Source: Streptomyces sp. TRM68416
Lineage (GTDB): Bacteria > Actinomycetota > Actinomycetes > Streptomycetales > Streptomycetaceae
Assembly (NCBI RefSeq): GCF_014596915.1
Contig: NZ_JACVWU010000001.1
Coordinates: forward strand, 62,001-126,000
Reading direction: 5' to 3'
Length of the DNA stretch: 64,000 bases
In this document: in pieces, positions 1-7,705 of the stretch
Position numbering within the stretch: position 1 is the stretch's first letter
Layout of the letters: each line of letters opens with the position of its first letter
Position numbers and translations under genes: made by a program
Notes under the pieces: generated by a model
Told to the model about the DNA's origin: nothing
What the model saw: only the letters and a program-made list of their open reading frames with translations
The model's database searches: none

Positions 1-720
1 CAGTCGGTGTGGCCGGTGTCGCTGCCTGCGTGGACCTCGGCAGCCAGCAGCCGCTCCCCCACGACCGTGAGGCGCACTTCGTGATCCTTGTCGACCCAGG
101 CCTGGAAGAGGTGCGCGGTGGTGTCGATGCCACGCAGGTCCCCGAGATCGTCCCGCGTCAGGCGGCGGGTGTAGACGGTCTTGAGCTGGTCGTCCTCGAT
201 CAGCACCGGGGACGCGACCGGCTTGCAGACGGCCACGCCGCGCATGTCGCCGACGAACGCGCGGACGGCATCGGGGCTGTTGGTGATGAGAGTGGGCGGA
301 ATGGCGAGTCCGCATTCTCGTGCGGTGGCGAGCTGGAGGGGCTTGTACTCAGCGCGGGACATGGCGGCGGGGTGGTTGACCCAGCGGCAGGTGAGCGCCG
401 AGATGATGCCGCCCAGACCGGCGCGGGCCTGGGCGGCGGCGAACCGGCGCTCAGGTCCGGACATGGCGCTGGGCAAGGCGAAGGCGTTCGGTGCGCGGAA
501 GTAGACAGCATCGATGTCGGCGAGGTCGACGGCCCGGTGAGCGGTGGTGAGTCCGCCGGACCACCCGCACCGGGCATCGATATGCCCGGCGAGGGTGAGA
601 TCCTGGGGGAACTCGGCGGTGTCCATGCGGAACACCTCCGCTCCACCGTCCGTGAGGGCCTTGACGACGCGGTCGGTTGGCCAGTCGTCGCGGGCTGCGA
701 TCACGAGAACGGTGGTCATG
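1..720 (-). CDS. tgmB: ATP-grasp RiPP maturase (graspetide ligase), C-terminus beyond window
   Basis: ATP-grasp ligase expected to use ATP to join Asp/Glu side chains to Thr/Ser or Lys side chains of the precursor encoded just upstream. The 240 visible residues start MTTVLVIAARDDWPTD and carry the N-terminal pre-ATP-grasp features of the Streptomyces maturase family: a Rossmann-like start, VYFRAPNAF near residue 80, CRWVNHP near 117, and the ATP-grasp entry GVAVCKPVASP near 172. The start ATG lies 4 bases after the tgmA stop, so the two are probably cotranslated. The catalytic C-terminal third lies off the left edge, as may the methyltransferase that often follows in such clusters. Family assignment rests on overall pattern and on the neighbouring precursor. 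Confidence 0.85.
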
Positions 721-724
721 GCGG

Positions 725-1021
725 TCAGTCCTTCGGGCCCTCGTCGAGCGGCGGCGGATTGCTCGGGTCGCCGTCCGGGATGGTCGGGTGGTGCGTCTGC
801 ATGCATGGCAGGGGCCCGTCGTACAGGCCGACCGACATCTGCAATCCCTCGTCGTAGACCGCGATCGGCTTGACGACGGCCTGCGTGGCGTCGGGTACGC
901 GAGCGAAACGCAGGACCCAGGGCCGCGTGTCCGCGCCGGTCGGAGGTTCCGTGCTGCGGGCGATGCGTCCGCCCTCGGGCGCGAGCGGGAACGCTTCCCG
1001 CACATCCACAACTGTCGTCAA
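725..1021 (-). CDS. tgmA: ATP-grasp-modified RiPP precursor (graspetide precursor)
   Basis: A 98-residue precursor peptide. I chose the TTG start because an AAAGGA ribosome binding site sits 7 bases upstream (1029-1034); an in-frame start at 1060 has no such site. The leader carries PWVLRFA (residues 34-40), resembling the PFxLRxA-type leader motif of ATP-grasp RiPPs. The likely core begins near residue 51 and contains YDEGLQ (56-61), a second YDG (67-69), then Ser/Thr candidates and many Asp/Glu residues to the end. The family usually forms side-chain ester or amide rings in the C-terminal part; which residues are joined here cannot be read from sequence. Next gene: tgmB, 4 bases downstream. 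Confidence 0.82.
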   Translation of the reverse strand: MTTVVDVREAFPLAPEGGRIARSTEPPTGADTRPWVLRFARVPDATQAVVKPIAVYDEGLQMSVGLYDGPLPCMQTHHPTIPDGDPSNPPPLDEGPKD

Positions 1022-1256
1022 GTGTCTGTCCTTTGCTCGATGGACTATCGACCGCACCACACCCCGGCAGAGCGCCGGATGCAGGCGCGGACGGAACCCC
1101 GCCCCGGCTGCTCGACCTGTCCAGGGTGAGGCTCAGGGCCGGAGTCTTCCCGCCCCTCCTCCGCGGCGTACGGACCGAGGCAGAAGAGGTGCTCATGGGT
1201 GCGGCCCTGTCCCGAAACGGCCGCCGTAGGCCCCGTTGACGCGGGGGAGGCGACGG

Positions 1257-1757
1257 TCAGCGCACGCGGACCGTGGTGGCGCAGCGGGCGTGGATCCGCC
1301 CGGAGGCTGCGGCGCCTCCGGAGGGGCTGACGTTGCCGTACGGCAACGTCTCCTCCGCGTCCGTCAGAGGCTGGTCGCAGGCCAGGCACATGCGTACGCC
1401 GGTCAGCGTCTCGTAGTGGTCGCACAGCGCCAGCAGCGACCGTGCGAGCTTGCGGGCGCAGACCGCGGCGTCGTACACCCCCGGCCTGCGGAAGGCCCAC
1501 AGCTTGCCGCGGGCCTCCCCGATGCAGGCGAGCGCACAGTAGCGCGGCACGTCGTCGGCGGGCAGCCGGGCGGTGGCCTGCTCGATCTCAGGGATGAGCA
1601 GCTCCAGGTGACCGCGCAGCAGACCGGTCAGTGTCTCCAGCGTGGCGGGGTCGGCGGGGGTGACCTCGGGAGGCAGTACCTCGGCGACGCTCGCCCGCAT
1701 CGTCGCAATGTCCAGGGGCGGCGCGTCGGTCGCGGGCCGGCTGGGGGCAGTCTTCAT
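1257..1757 (-). CDS. Hypothetical protein with C-terminal zinc-ribbon-like motif (DUF6415-like)
   Basis: A 166-residue soluble protein, mainly helical by composition. It ends in a CLACDQPLTDAEE segment followed by GRIHARC, giving a CxxC ... HxxC set that could bind zinc. It resembles the small Streptomyces proteins annotated DUF6415, which often sit beside natural-product or regulator cassettes; that match is from memory. The ATG overlaps the preceding gene's stop by one base (TGATG), so it is translationally coupled to it. The 235 bases to the tgmA start are noncoding and probably hold the tgmA promoter. Confidence 0.7.
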   Translation of the reverse strand: MKTAPSRPATDAPPLDIATMRASVAEVLPPEVTPADPATLETLTGLLRGHLELLIPEIEQATARLPADDVPRYCALACIGEARGKLWAFRRPGVYDAAVCARKLARSLLALCDHYETLTGVRMCLACDQPLTDAEETLPYGNVSPSGGAAASGRIHARCATTVRVR

Positions 1758-2296
1758 CACCGGTCCTCGCCGTCGTCCGTCGCGTACCGGCAGGCCTCCA
1801 CGAGGGAGAGCACCTCGTGCGTCTTGCACAGCCACTCCGGCCGGGTCACCGGCACAGCCCAGTACGAGCGCTGCACGGTCAGGCCCGGCTCCGTCAGACC
1901 CACGCGCGGCACACCCAGGTAGAAGCCCTCCCCCAGGTACTCCTTCGCCTTCGCCGGGCCTCGCCAGCCCTTGGCCGTGCCCGGCGGAACGAGGGCGTAG
2001 TAGCAGCGCCTCTTGGGGTCGTGGATGACCGGGCCGCAGCTCAAGGTGGAACCGAGCCAGCTGTTCACGGCGTCCCGGTCACTGGTCCCGGCCACGTGGT
2101 GCACGAGATGCTCGTGCAGGCAGACCACGTCGAAGTGCCGCCCCAGCGGGATGAGGGCCAGCAGATCCTCGCCGTCCCACTCGCGGCGCACCGTGTCGGG
2201 CGAGGGGTGCGCGGACGCCAGCCATGCTTCCGCCGCAGTGGCGGGCGGCGGGCCCGCTGATGTGGAAGCCCCCTTCGGGGCCGTACTGTTCGTCAT
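1757..2296 (-). CDS. Hypothetical protein, Streptomyces prim-pol-like small family
   Basis: A 179-residue protein of unknown function. It starts MTNSTAPKG behind a GGGAG site about 7 bases upstream. The pattern (AWLASAH near residue 23, then LIPLGRHFDVV, a central CYYALVPPGT, and a C-terminal SYWAVPVTRPEWL) resembles Streptomyces proteins labelled as bifunctional DNA primase/polymerase-like, but I see no clear catalytic Asp set, so polymerase activity should not be assumed. It is coupled by a 1-base overlap to the following zinc-ribbon-like protein. Both probably belong to the same accessory cassette as the XRE regulator upstream. Confidence 0.65.
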   Translation of the reverse strand: MTNSTAPKGASTSAGPPPATAAEAWLASAHPSPDTVRREWDGEDLLALIPLGRHFDVVCLHEHLVHHVAGTSDRDAVNSWLGSTLSCGPVIHDPKRRCYYALVPPGTAKGWRGPAKAKEYLGEGFYLGVPRVGLTEPGLTVQRSYWAVPVTRPEWLCKTHEVLSLVEACRYATDDGEDR

Positions 2297-2375
2297 GTCG
2301 ACGCTCCCTTGAAGCGTTGGCCGTGCCCCGGGGCCGTCGTGAGCGGTCGCCGGGGTCTGCCGATCATCGATCTGC

Positions 2376-2573
2376 TCACGCCGCGGCTTCCTGCCTGCGG
2401 CATCCGCACGTGACAATCCGCCACACCCGGGTGCTGCCGCGGACCATGACGTGACCAGCAGCGCGCAGGGTCTTGTTGACGGCACCGCAGTCGAAGCAGG
2501 CCTCACCGTGCAGTCGGGCGATACTCACATGCCTGTCGACGACCGTCGGGGGGAGCGGGAGTGCGTCGGACAT
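2376..2573 (-). CDS. Small Cys-containing hypothetical protein
   Basis: A 65-residue protein with ACFDCG (Cys 27 and 30) and a C-terminal TCGC pair, which together could form one small zinc site. The central VMVRGSTRVWRIVTCGC looks like a beta-hairpin. Similar small proteins commonly accompany XRE regulators and DUF6415-type genes in Streptomyces accessory islands, as here. Start ATG at 2573 has a GGGAG-like site close upstream. Function unknown; it could be a nucleic-acid-binding or adaptor protein. Confidence 0.6.
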   Translation of the reverse strand: MSDALPLPPTVVDRHVSIARLHGEACFDCGAVNKTLRAAGHVMVRGSTRVWRIVTCGCRRQEAAA

Positions 2574-2669
2574 CCCCGGCTCCCGTCTGTTGGGTCCTGC
2601 GCGTGCAACAGATGGTGGGGGCAGCAGATGCCAACAAGTACCCCACTAAGGGGTAGTTGGGGTTTCCAG

Positions 2670-3857
2670 TCAGGTGGCGGCGCACCATTCGGCGAAGTTG
2701 GTGAGGGTTTCGGAGTCGGCACGCTTCAGGCGGCGCAGGGTCGCGGCATCTTCCCGCACCCAGGGGTGTTCACGGGTGTGTTGCGGGGCGATGTGTCGCG
2801 CGACCTTCAGGGACTCGAACGCGTCATCAGCCAGGCCCGTCCACAGTTGGGCGCGGGCCAACTCGATGTAGAAGCCGCTGCGCCGTTCAGCCGGGAGATT
2901 CTCGGGGGGCTTCCACTCGCCGGCGACGTAGAGGACGCGGCCGACATGCTCGCCACCGAGGCTGACGGCCACGGACACCTCGTGGGTCTTTACCGAGTCC
3001 GGGCCGAACGCGGTTCCGCAGTACACGTCCTCTGCCACCCGTTCGGCGAGCGCGCCAGCTTCGGTGAGGTGTGTGACGGCCGCTGACGCATCGCGGGCCC
3101 GGCCCGCGATGACGGCGGCCCGCATGTGCAGCGCACCCTTCGCCGCGCTCTGCTGCACGGTGGCGGGCGCGGGGGCGGAATCCAGGGCCTGTTCCAGGGC
3201 ACGAAGTCCGGCTGTGTGGGCGCGGGCGGCGAAGAAGGTCTCCGTGCGCACGTAAGCCACAGACGCGGACAGCAGCGGGTCGTCAGCTTCAGGGACAGCC
3301 CACCGCATCAGCTCGACAAGCCGCGCGGACAGGTCGTGAGCGCCGAACTTGAACGCGACGGCGTCCGCCGAGCGGTATGCCTGCACCAGGAGGCCGGCTA
3401 GTTCCGGCCGCTCTGCGCTGGAGGCCGCATGGTGGGCGCGGGCGAGTTCGCGGAGCAGGTCGGGCAGTTCGCGCGCGATACGTGTGTACTTGGCTGCCAG
3501 CCGCCAGAGGGTGGCCTCGTCGACGGCGGCACGAAGATCTCGGAGAGGACGGACGGGGCCGTCGTCGGGGATGTCGTATGTAGCCAGAGCTGCGGAGAGC
3601 GCAGGCAGCGCCTCGTGTACACGCGTATGAACCGGGGTGCGGTCAGCGCTGAGGCGGCTCGGGTCCACGCCGAGGGCGTCCGCGATGGCTTCGAGGGTGG
3701 CGTCGCTGACACCGCGCTCACCGCGTTCGATCTTGCGGATGGTACCGAGGGCGACGCAGGCCGCGTCGGCGAGTTGTCCCTGCGTCAGTTTGGGGCGCAT
3801 GACGCTGCGGTAGTAGGCGATCCGGGCGCCTACGCCGCCCTTCCTGGGTGCGGGCAT
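2670..3857 (-). CDS. XRE-family transcriptional regulator with TPR-like C-terminus
   Basis: A 395-residue regulator. Residues ~10-70 form a Cro/C1-type helix-turn-helix (LTQGQLADAACVALGTIRKI, then GVSDATLEAIADALGV). The remaining ~320 residues are helical and Ala/Leu rich, typical of the tetratricopeptide-like sensor half of Streptomyces XRE proteins. I chose the second in-frame ATG (MPAPRKGG) because a GGAG site lies about 7 bases upstream; the ATG at 3878 has none. It heads the leftward accessory set (small Cys protein, prim-pol-like protein, DUF6415-like, tgmA, tgmB) and is the obvious candidate regulator, though it is separated from them by about 100 bases. Confidence 0.85.
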   Translation of the reverse strand: MPAPRKGGVGARIAYYRSVMRPKLTQGQLADAACVALGTIRKIERGERGVSDATLEAIADALGVDPSRLSADRTPVHTRVHEALPALSAALATYDIPDDGPVRPLRDLRAAVDEATLWRLAAKYTRIARELPDLLRELARAHHAASSAERPELAGLLVQAYRSADAVAFKFGAHDLSARLVELMRWAVPEADDPLLSASVAYVRTETFFAARAHTAGLRALEQALDSAPAPATVQQSAAKGALHMRAAVIAGRARDASAAVTHLTEAGALAERVAEDVYCGTAFGPDSVKTHEVSVAVSLGGEHVGRVLYVAGEWKPPENLPAERRSGFYIELARAQLWTGLADDAFESLKVARHIAPQHTREHPWVREDAATLRRLKRADSETLTNFAEWCAAT

Positions 3858-3963
3858 ACTGGCTCCAGTTCGATGCATCCACTCCGAACCGTACTCGCGC
3901 CGACACGTCGCGTGTACACGAACGACCCCACCGGCTCAGGCTGACGGGGCCGTGTCGTCGCGC

Positions 3964-4605
3964 TCAGGCCTGCACGATCTCAGTGAGCTGGGCCAGGTTG
4001 TCGATCCGCCAGTCGGCTGCGGCCACCACGTCCGGGGCGTCTGCCCACAGGTGTCCCCACGGGCCACGCCGTAGGTGCGCCGCCCGCAGCCCAGCCGCCT
4101 TCGCCGGGAACACGTCATTCGCCGGATGGTCGCCGACGTACAGGGTCTGACCCGGCGCAGCCTGCGCCACCTCCAGCACTCGCCGGAAGAACTCCGGCTG
4201 AGGCTTCGCCACACCCCACTCCCCCGAGGACACGACGAGATCCGCCGGAAGATCGAGGCCGCGCAGCAACTCAGCAGCACGCACGGTCTGATTGCCTGCG
4301 ATCACGACGCGCACGCCCGCCTGCCGCAAAGCGGAGAGGGCCGGCCGGACGTCGTCGTACAGATCGCCCTCGTCGAGGTACTCGCCGCAGCCTGCCGCCT
4401 CCCGGGTCTCGTACTCGGCAGCGATGTCGATGCCTGGCCGCACGAGACGGAGGGCTTCAGCGTTGTCGTGGCCCTGAGCCACGACGGCACCGACGAGAGC
4501 GGAGAGGGTGTGACGAGGGACGTTCAGCCAGTCGGCCCACGAAGTCCAGTAGCGATCGTCCCGGGTGATCGTCTCGCCGATGTCCAACACGATGGTCTCA
4601 ATCAC
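3964..4605 (-). CDS. HAD-superfamily hydrolase-like protein
   Basis: A 213-residue HAD-fold protein. Motif I is VLDIGETIT with the nucleophile Asp 8 but Gly at the +2 position instead of the usual Asp. Motif II (VVIAGNQ) lacks the usual Ser/Thr. Motif III Lys is in VAKPQPEFF and motif IV is YVGDHPAND. Many HAD-IA proteins with Gly at +2 still act on phosphate esters, but the changes leave substrate and activity open. The gene reads toward the accessory cassette. Its start overlaps a decayed plus-strand fragment. Confidence 0.75.
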   Translation of the reverse strand: MIETIVLDIGETITRDDRYWTSWADWLNVPRHTLSALVGAVVAQGHDNAEALRLVRPGIDIAAEYETREAAGCGEYLDEGDLYDDVRPALSALRQAGVRVVIAGNQTVRAAELLRGLDLPADLVVSSGEWGVAKPQPEFFRRVLEVAQAAPGQTLYVGDHPANDVFPAKAAGLRAAHLRRGPWGHLWADAPDVVAAADWRIDNLAQLTEIVQA

Positions 4606-4613
4606 TCTGGGAG

Positions 4614-4781
4614 CCTACGTGGCCGCACTGCCTGCGCCGGTGGGCTGATGCCGTCGAAGTAGTCCTCCAGGCCGCCGTCACCGCCTACACCGCACGCGAC
4701 GACGTCACCCTGCCCCGGCACGAAGTCGGGCGGGCCGCGAAGAAGGCCGTACGGCACGCGCAGGAGGATCCCGCCGATTAG
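4614..4781 (+). pseudogene. Decayed 3' fragment of a former gene
   Basis: One frame stays open to a TAG at 4779-4781 and encodes a plausible C-terminal tail (RRWADAVEVVLQAAVTAYTA, then LPRHEVGRAAKKAVRHA), but it has no ATG, GTG or TTG start and no ribosome binding site, and its upstream end runs into the HAD gene. It looks like the end of a deleted gene and may mark one border of the accessory block. I cannot name the parent gene. It could also be a chance open frame in GC-rich DNA. Confidence 0.3.
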
Positions 4782-4895
4782 CAGGAAGAGTGGCGACAGG
4801 CCATCACAGGATGGTCACCGCTCGTCCAGGAGGCGGACACACCACCTCCCCGGCAGTACCGTCATCCCCTCTAGAAGCGCCAGCAGGGGGACGAG

Positions 4896-5402
4896 ATGAG
4901 CAACCCGTACCGGCAGCCGTCCAGACCGCAACAGCCGCCGCGCCCGGCGGACGCCCGCCCGCTTCGACGACGCAAGCGCGTATGGATCGGCGGTGTCGCC
5001 CTCTTTGCCCTCGGCGCGATCGGCGGCACCCAGTCCGCACAGGACGAGGCCAACGCGAGCAGGACCGTCGCCGCGCCGCCCACGCCGACCATCACCATGA
5101 CGGCGACTGCCACACCCAAGCCCGCACCCACGGTCACCATCACCGTCACCAAGACAGCCAAACCCAAGCCGGCGCCGACGGTCACCGTCACCAAGACCGC
5201 CCAGGCTGCCGCCGGGTCCAGCACCAGCAGCGGTGGCAGCGACAGCACCGGCACCTGTTCGATCCGCTCGAACTCCGGCAACTGCTACCAGGCGGGCCAG
5301 TTCTGCCGGAACAGTGACCACGGAGCCACGACGACCACCGCGGGCGGTGCGAGGATCACGTGCACCTACAGCTCGAACGCCTGGCGCTGGACATACAGCT
5401 GA
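4896..5402 (+). CDS. Membrane-anchored extracellular Cys protein with Thr/Pro/Lys repeats
   Basis: A 168-residue hypothetical protein. A basic N-terminus (LRRRKR) precedes one hydrophobic segment (about residues 29-44), so it is probably a type II membrane protein or has an uncleaved signal. Residues ~60-105 are an extended linker with two near-identical PKPAPTVT...TKTA units. The C-terminal domain holds four Cys (TCSI, NCYQ, FCRN, TCTY) and ends WRWTYS, suggesting two disulfides outside the cell. This Cys domain resembles one I associate with several small Streptomyces secreted proteins of unknown function. A GGGGGACGAG stretch precedes the ATG. Confidence 0.7.
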   Translation: MSNPYRQPSRPQQPPRPADARPLRRRKRVWIGGVALFALGAIGGTQSAQDEANASRTVAAPPTPTITMTATATPKPAPTVTITVTKTAKPKPAPTVTVTKTAQAAAGSSTSSGGSDSTGTCSIRSNSGNCYQAGQFCRNSDHGATTTTAGGARITCTYSSNAWRWTYS

Positions 5403-5413
5403 CACGACGAAAG

Positions 5414-5451
5414 GGCCCGCCGCCCGCACGAAGCGGACAGTGGGGCGGGCC
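5414..5451 (+). terminator. Hairpin downstream of the Cys protein gene
   Basis: Perfect 8-bp inverted repeat GGCCCGCC (5414-5421) and GGCGGGCC (5444-5451), 11 bases after the stop codon and before the cobS promoter. No T-tract follows, as is usual for Streptomyces terminators. Confidence 0.55.
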
Positions 5452-5475
5452 GCCTCGTGGGTGAGGCGTCCGGGC

Positions 5476-5481
5476 TAGTCT
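5476..5481 (+). promoter_or_regulatory. -10 element for leaderless cobS transcript
   Basis: TAGTCT lies exactly 6 bases before the GTG at 5488, and there is no ribosome binding site, so transcription probably starts at the initiation codon. Confidence 0.5.
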
Positions 5482-5487
5482 GCCGAC

Positions 5488-6273
5488 GTGTCCATGATCC
5501 CGCCGCTCGACGGTCTCCGTTTCGCCTTCGGCACGCTCAGCGTCCTGCCCGTCGAGGTGCGCCGCTGGGACCGGGGGGCCGCCCGGGGCGGCATGCTCTG
5601 CGCTCCCCTGGTCGGCGTGGTGCTCGGCGGCGTCTCCGCCGCCGTGGGGCTCCTCCTGCTCTTCCTCGGTGCCTCGCCGCTGCTCGCCGCCGTCGCCACC
5701 GCGGCCGTGCCCGCCGTACTCACCCGTGGGCTGCATCTGGACGGTCTCGCGGACACCGCGGACGGCCTCGGCAGCGGCAAGCCCGCCGAGGACGCGCTGC
5801 GGATCATGAAGCAGTCGGACATCGGCCCGTTCGGTGTGATCACGCTGCTGTTCGTGCTGCTCGGCCAGGTCGCCGCCCTCGCACGGCTCTACGACGACTC
5901 CTGGGCCCGGGGTGCGCTCGGTGCCGTCGTGGCCGCCGTGGCGGCGCGGCTCGCGCTCACCCTGGCCGCGCGTGCCGGGGTGCCGGCCGCGCGGCCGGAG
6001 GGGCTCGGCGCCGCGGTCGCCGGGGTGGTGCCGGTCCGTGCGGCGGCCGGCACGGCGGCGGCCGTCACCCTCGTGGCCGCCGCCACGGGGGCACTCTTCG
6101 GCGCCGACGACATCGCCCGTACCGCCGTCGCCGTCCTCGCCGCCCTCGGCGCCGCCGAACTCCTCCTGCGCCACTGCGTCCGCCGCTTCGGCGGCGTCAC
6201 CGGCGATGTCTTCGGCGGCCTCGCGGAGACGGCGGCGACGGCGGCGCTGGTGGTGCTGGGGCTCGGGCTCTAA
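5488..6273 (+). CDS. cobS: Adenosylcobinamide-GDP ribazoletransferase
   Basis: Cobalamin-5'-phosphate synthase, an integral membrane enzyme joining adenosylcobinamide-GDP and alpha-ribazole in the last steps of vitamin B12 assembly. The 261 residues are of family length, with alternating hydrophobic segments and the characteristic acidic motif LDGLADTADGLGSGKP near residues 87-102 that binds metal and pyrophosphate. The start is GTG 5488 (leaderless; see the -10 at 5476); ATG 5494 is an alternative. Its usual partners cobU and cobT are not in the window, as the accessory block lies immediately upstream. Its stop overlaps the stop of the convergent GH114 gene. Confidence 0.92.
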   Translation: MSMIPPLDGLRFAFGTLSVLPVEVRRWDRGAARGGMLCAPLVGVVLGGVSAAVGLLLLFLGASPLLAAVATAAVPAVLTRGLHLDGLADTADGLGSGKPAEDALRIMKQSDIGPFGVITLLFVLLGQVAALARLYDDSWARGALGAVVAAVAARLALTLAARAGVPAARPEGLGAAVAGVVPVRAAAGTAAAVTLVAAATGALFGADDIARTAVAVLAALGAAELLLRHCVRRFGGVTGDVFGGLAETAATAALVVLGLGL

Positions 6274-7055
6274 CAGGCCCGGCGCCACGCCCCCAGCTCG
6301 TACTTCTTCAGCAGGGAACTGAGCTTCAGGCGGCGGGAGTCGGCGCAGAAGCGGGTGGTGGGGAGTTCGTACTCGGCGTGGAAGACGGCCTTGCCCGCCT
6401 CGATGAACGGGGTCAGGGTGGCGCACTCCTGGTACTGGGCGCACTGCTCGTTGACCGCGAAGTCGAAGTCGTCGACGAGTTCCGGGATCTGGTCGAGGTC
6501 GTTCTTCAGGCCGACGGCGAGGCCGCGGTCGTGGGCGAGTTCGGCGATGAGGCGGTTGTAGCGGAGCTGGTCGCGGGCGGTGAGCGGGAAGCCGGTGCGG
6601 TTGCGGTAACCGTCCATGTTGTCCGGTTCGACGGCGTCGAAGCCCTTCTCGCGGCACATGTCGATGCGGGCCGCCATGAGGGGTTCGAGGACGTCCGTGC
6701 GGCGGATGTCGAGCCAGCGCTCGCCCTTCCAGCCGTTGCCCCGGCCCAGCACCGACTTGGGGAAGTCGTCGGCGTCCGGGCGGAACTCCTCCCAGGCGCC
6801 GGTGGAGAGGTAGCAGATCACCTTGCGGCCGTCCTCGTGCAGGTCGGCGACCGTCTCCGCGGAGTGGTCGAAGCCGTCGATGTCGTAGACGGGCACGTCG
6901 ACGGAAGTGTCGAGGCGGCCGCTGAGCTGCCACTGCCAGGCGGTGCCGGGGCGGGGCTGCCAGCGCGGGCCGGGCGGCTTGCTGTCGGAGGCGGTCGTGC
7001 AGCCGGCGAGCAGCAGCGCGAGCAGGGCGGTCAGGACAGTGGTGGTGCGTCTCAC
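6270..7055 (-). CDS. GH114 endo-alpha-1,4-polygalactosaminidase-type lipoprotein
   Basis: A 261-residue secreted lipoprotein with a lipobox (LLLAGC, lipidated Cys about residue 19). The TIM-barrel domain is of the GH114 type: WQWQLSG, VYDIDGFD, VICYLSTGAWEEFRPD, then FDAVEPDNMDGY carrying the catalytic acidic pair. GH114 enzymes, including fungal Ega3 and the hydrolase half of PelA, cut galactosamine- or GalNAc-containing polymers. The start is GTG with GGAG 8 bases upstream; its first 4 bases overlap the spherulin gene's stop. It is the last gene of the polysaccharide locus and probably trims or remodels the polymer outside the membrane. Confidence 0.87.
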   Translation of the reverse strand: MRRTTTVLTALLALLLAGCTTASDSKPPGPRWQPRPGTAWQWQLSGRLDTSVDVPVYDIDGFDHSAETVADLHEDGRKVICYLSTGAWEEFRPDADDFPKSVLGRGNGWKGERWLDIRRTDVLEPLMAARIDMCREKGFDAVEPDNMDGYRNRTGFPLTARDQLRYNRLIAELAHDRGLAVGLKNDLDQIPELVDDFDFAVNEQCAQYQECATLTPFIEAGKAVFHAEYELPTTRFCADSRRLKLSSLLKKYELGAWRRAC

Positions 7056-7705
7056 CGGGCGGGCTCCAAGGAATGCGGCAGCGTACCCCACGGATGATCT
7101 CCCACTCCGGGCACCGCGCAGTGCACGGCGGCCCCCCGCGCGCGGGCCAGCCGTTCGGGATCGGCGCCGGGCGGGACGCCGTACACGAGGTGGCACAGGC
7201 GCGTTCCCGGGCCGACGTCCGGAAGGGGTTGCGGGGGCTCGTCGCGGTACGTGGTCCAGGTGCCCTCGAAGGTGACCAGGACGTCGGCGATGCGGGCGTA
7301 GGAGGGGTGCGGTGCGGTGCCGTGGTTGAGGGCGAGCGTGCGGCAGCCGACGCCCCAGGCCGCCACCGCCAGCCGCTGGTAGTGGGCGAACTCCGTACGG
7401 CACGAGGCGACCTGGTCTAGGAAGGCGCCGTCGGCCTGGTACCAGTCGCGGTGCCGGGAGAGGTCGCGTACGACGTCGGCGTGCGGTCGGCGGCCGTAGG
7501 CGGTGTCGGTGTAGCCGAGGACGCGGACGTCGGCGTCCCGCAGGCGGGCGGCGATCTCGGCGAAGGCCGGGTCGGGGCGGTCGCCGGGGCCGCTGGCCGG
7601 GTTGAGGACGACGCCGTAGAGGCGGGGTGCGGCGGTGACGATCGCGTCCCACTCGGCGGGGCGGACGGCGGGGTGTTCGTAGTACGGGACGAGCAGGGTC
7701 TTCAT
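7052..7705 (-). CDS. Spherulation-specific family 4 protein (GH135-like)
   Basis: A 217-residue TIM-barrel-like protein with the spherulin-4 signatures VVLNPASGPGD (near residue 32), VLGYTDTAYGRRP (near 72) and DWYQADGAFLDQV (near 98), the last two carrying the acidic residues expected in the active site. In Aspergillus the family member Sph3 (GH135) hydrolyses galactosaminogalactan. No signal peptide is visible from the ATG at 7705, so it may act in the cytoplasm or leave by a non-classical route. It overlaps both neighbours by 4 bases (ATGA upstream, GTGA downstream), so it is translationally coupled within the operon. Confidence 0.82.
   Translation of the reverse strand: MKTLLVPYYEHPAVRPAEWDAIVTAAPRLYGVVLNPASGPGDRPDPAFAEIAARLRDADVRVLGYTDTAYGRRPHADVVRDLSRHRDWYQADGAFLDQVASCRTEFAHYQRLAVAAWGVGCRTLALNHGTAPHPSYARIADVLVTFEGTWTTYRDEPPQPLPDVGPGTRLCHLVYGVPPGADPERLARARGAAVHCAVPGVGDHPWGTLPHSLEPAR

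Noticed and set aside
1757..2296. Functional DNA primase/polymerase
   Set aside because: Overall resemblance only; no clear catalytic Asp motif, so left as hypothetical.
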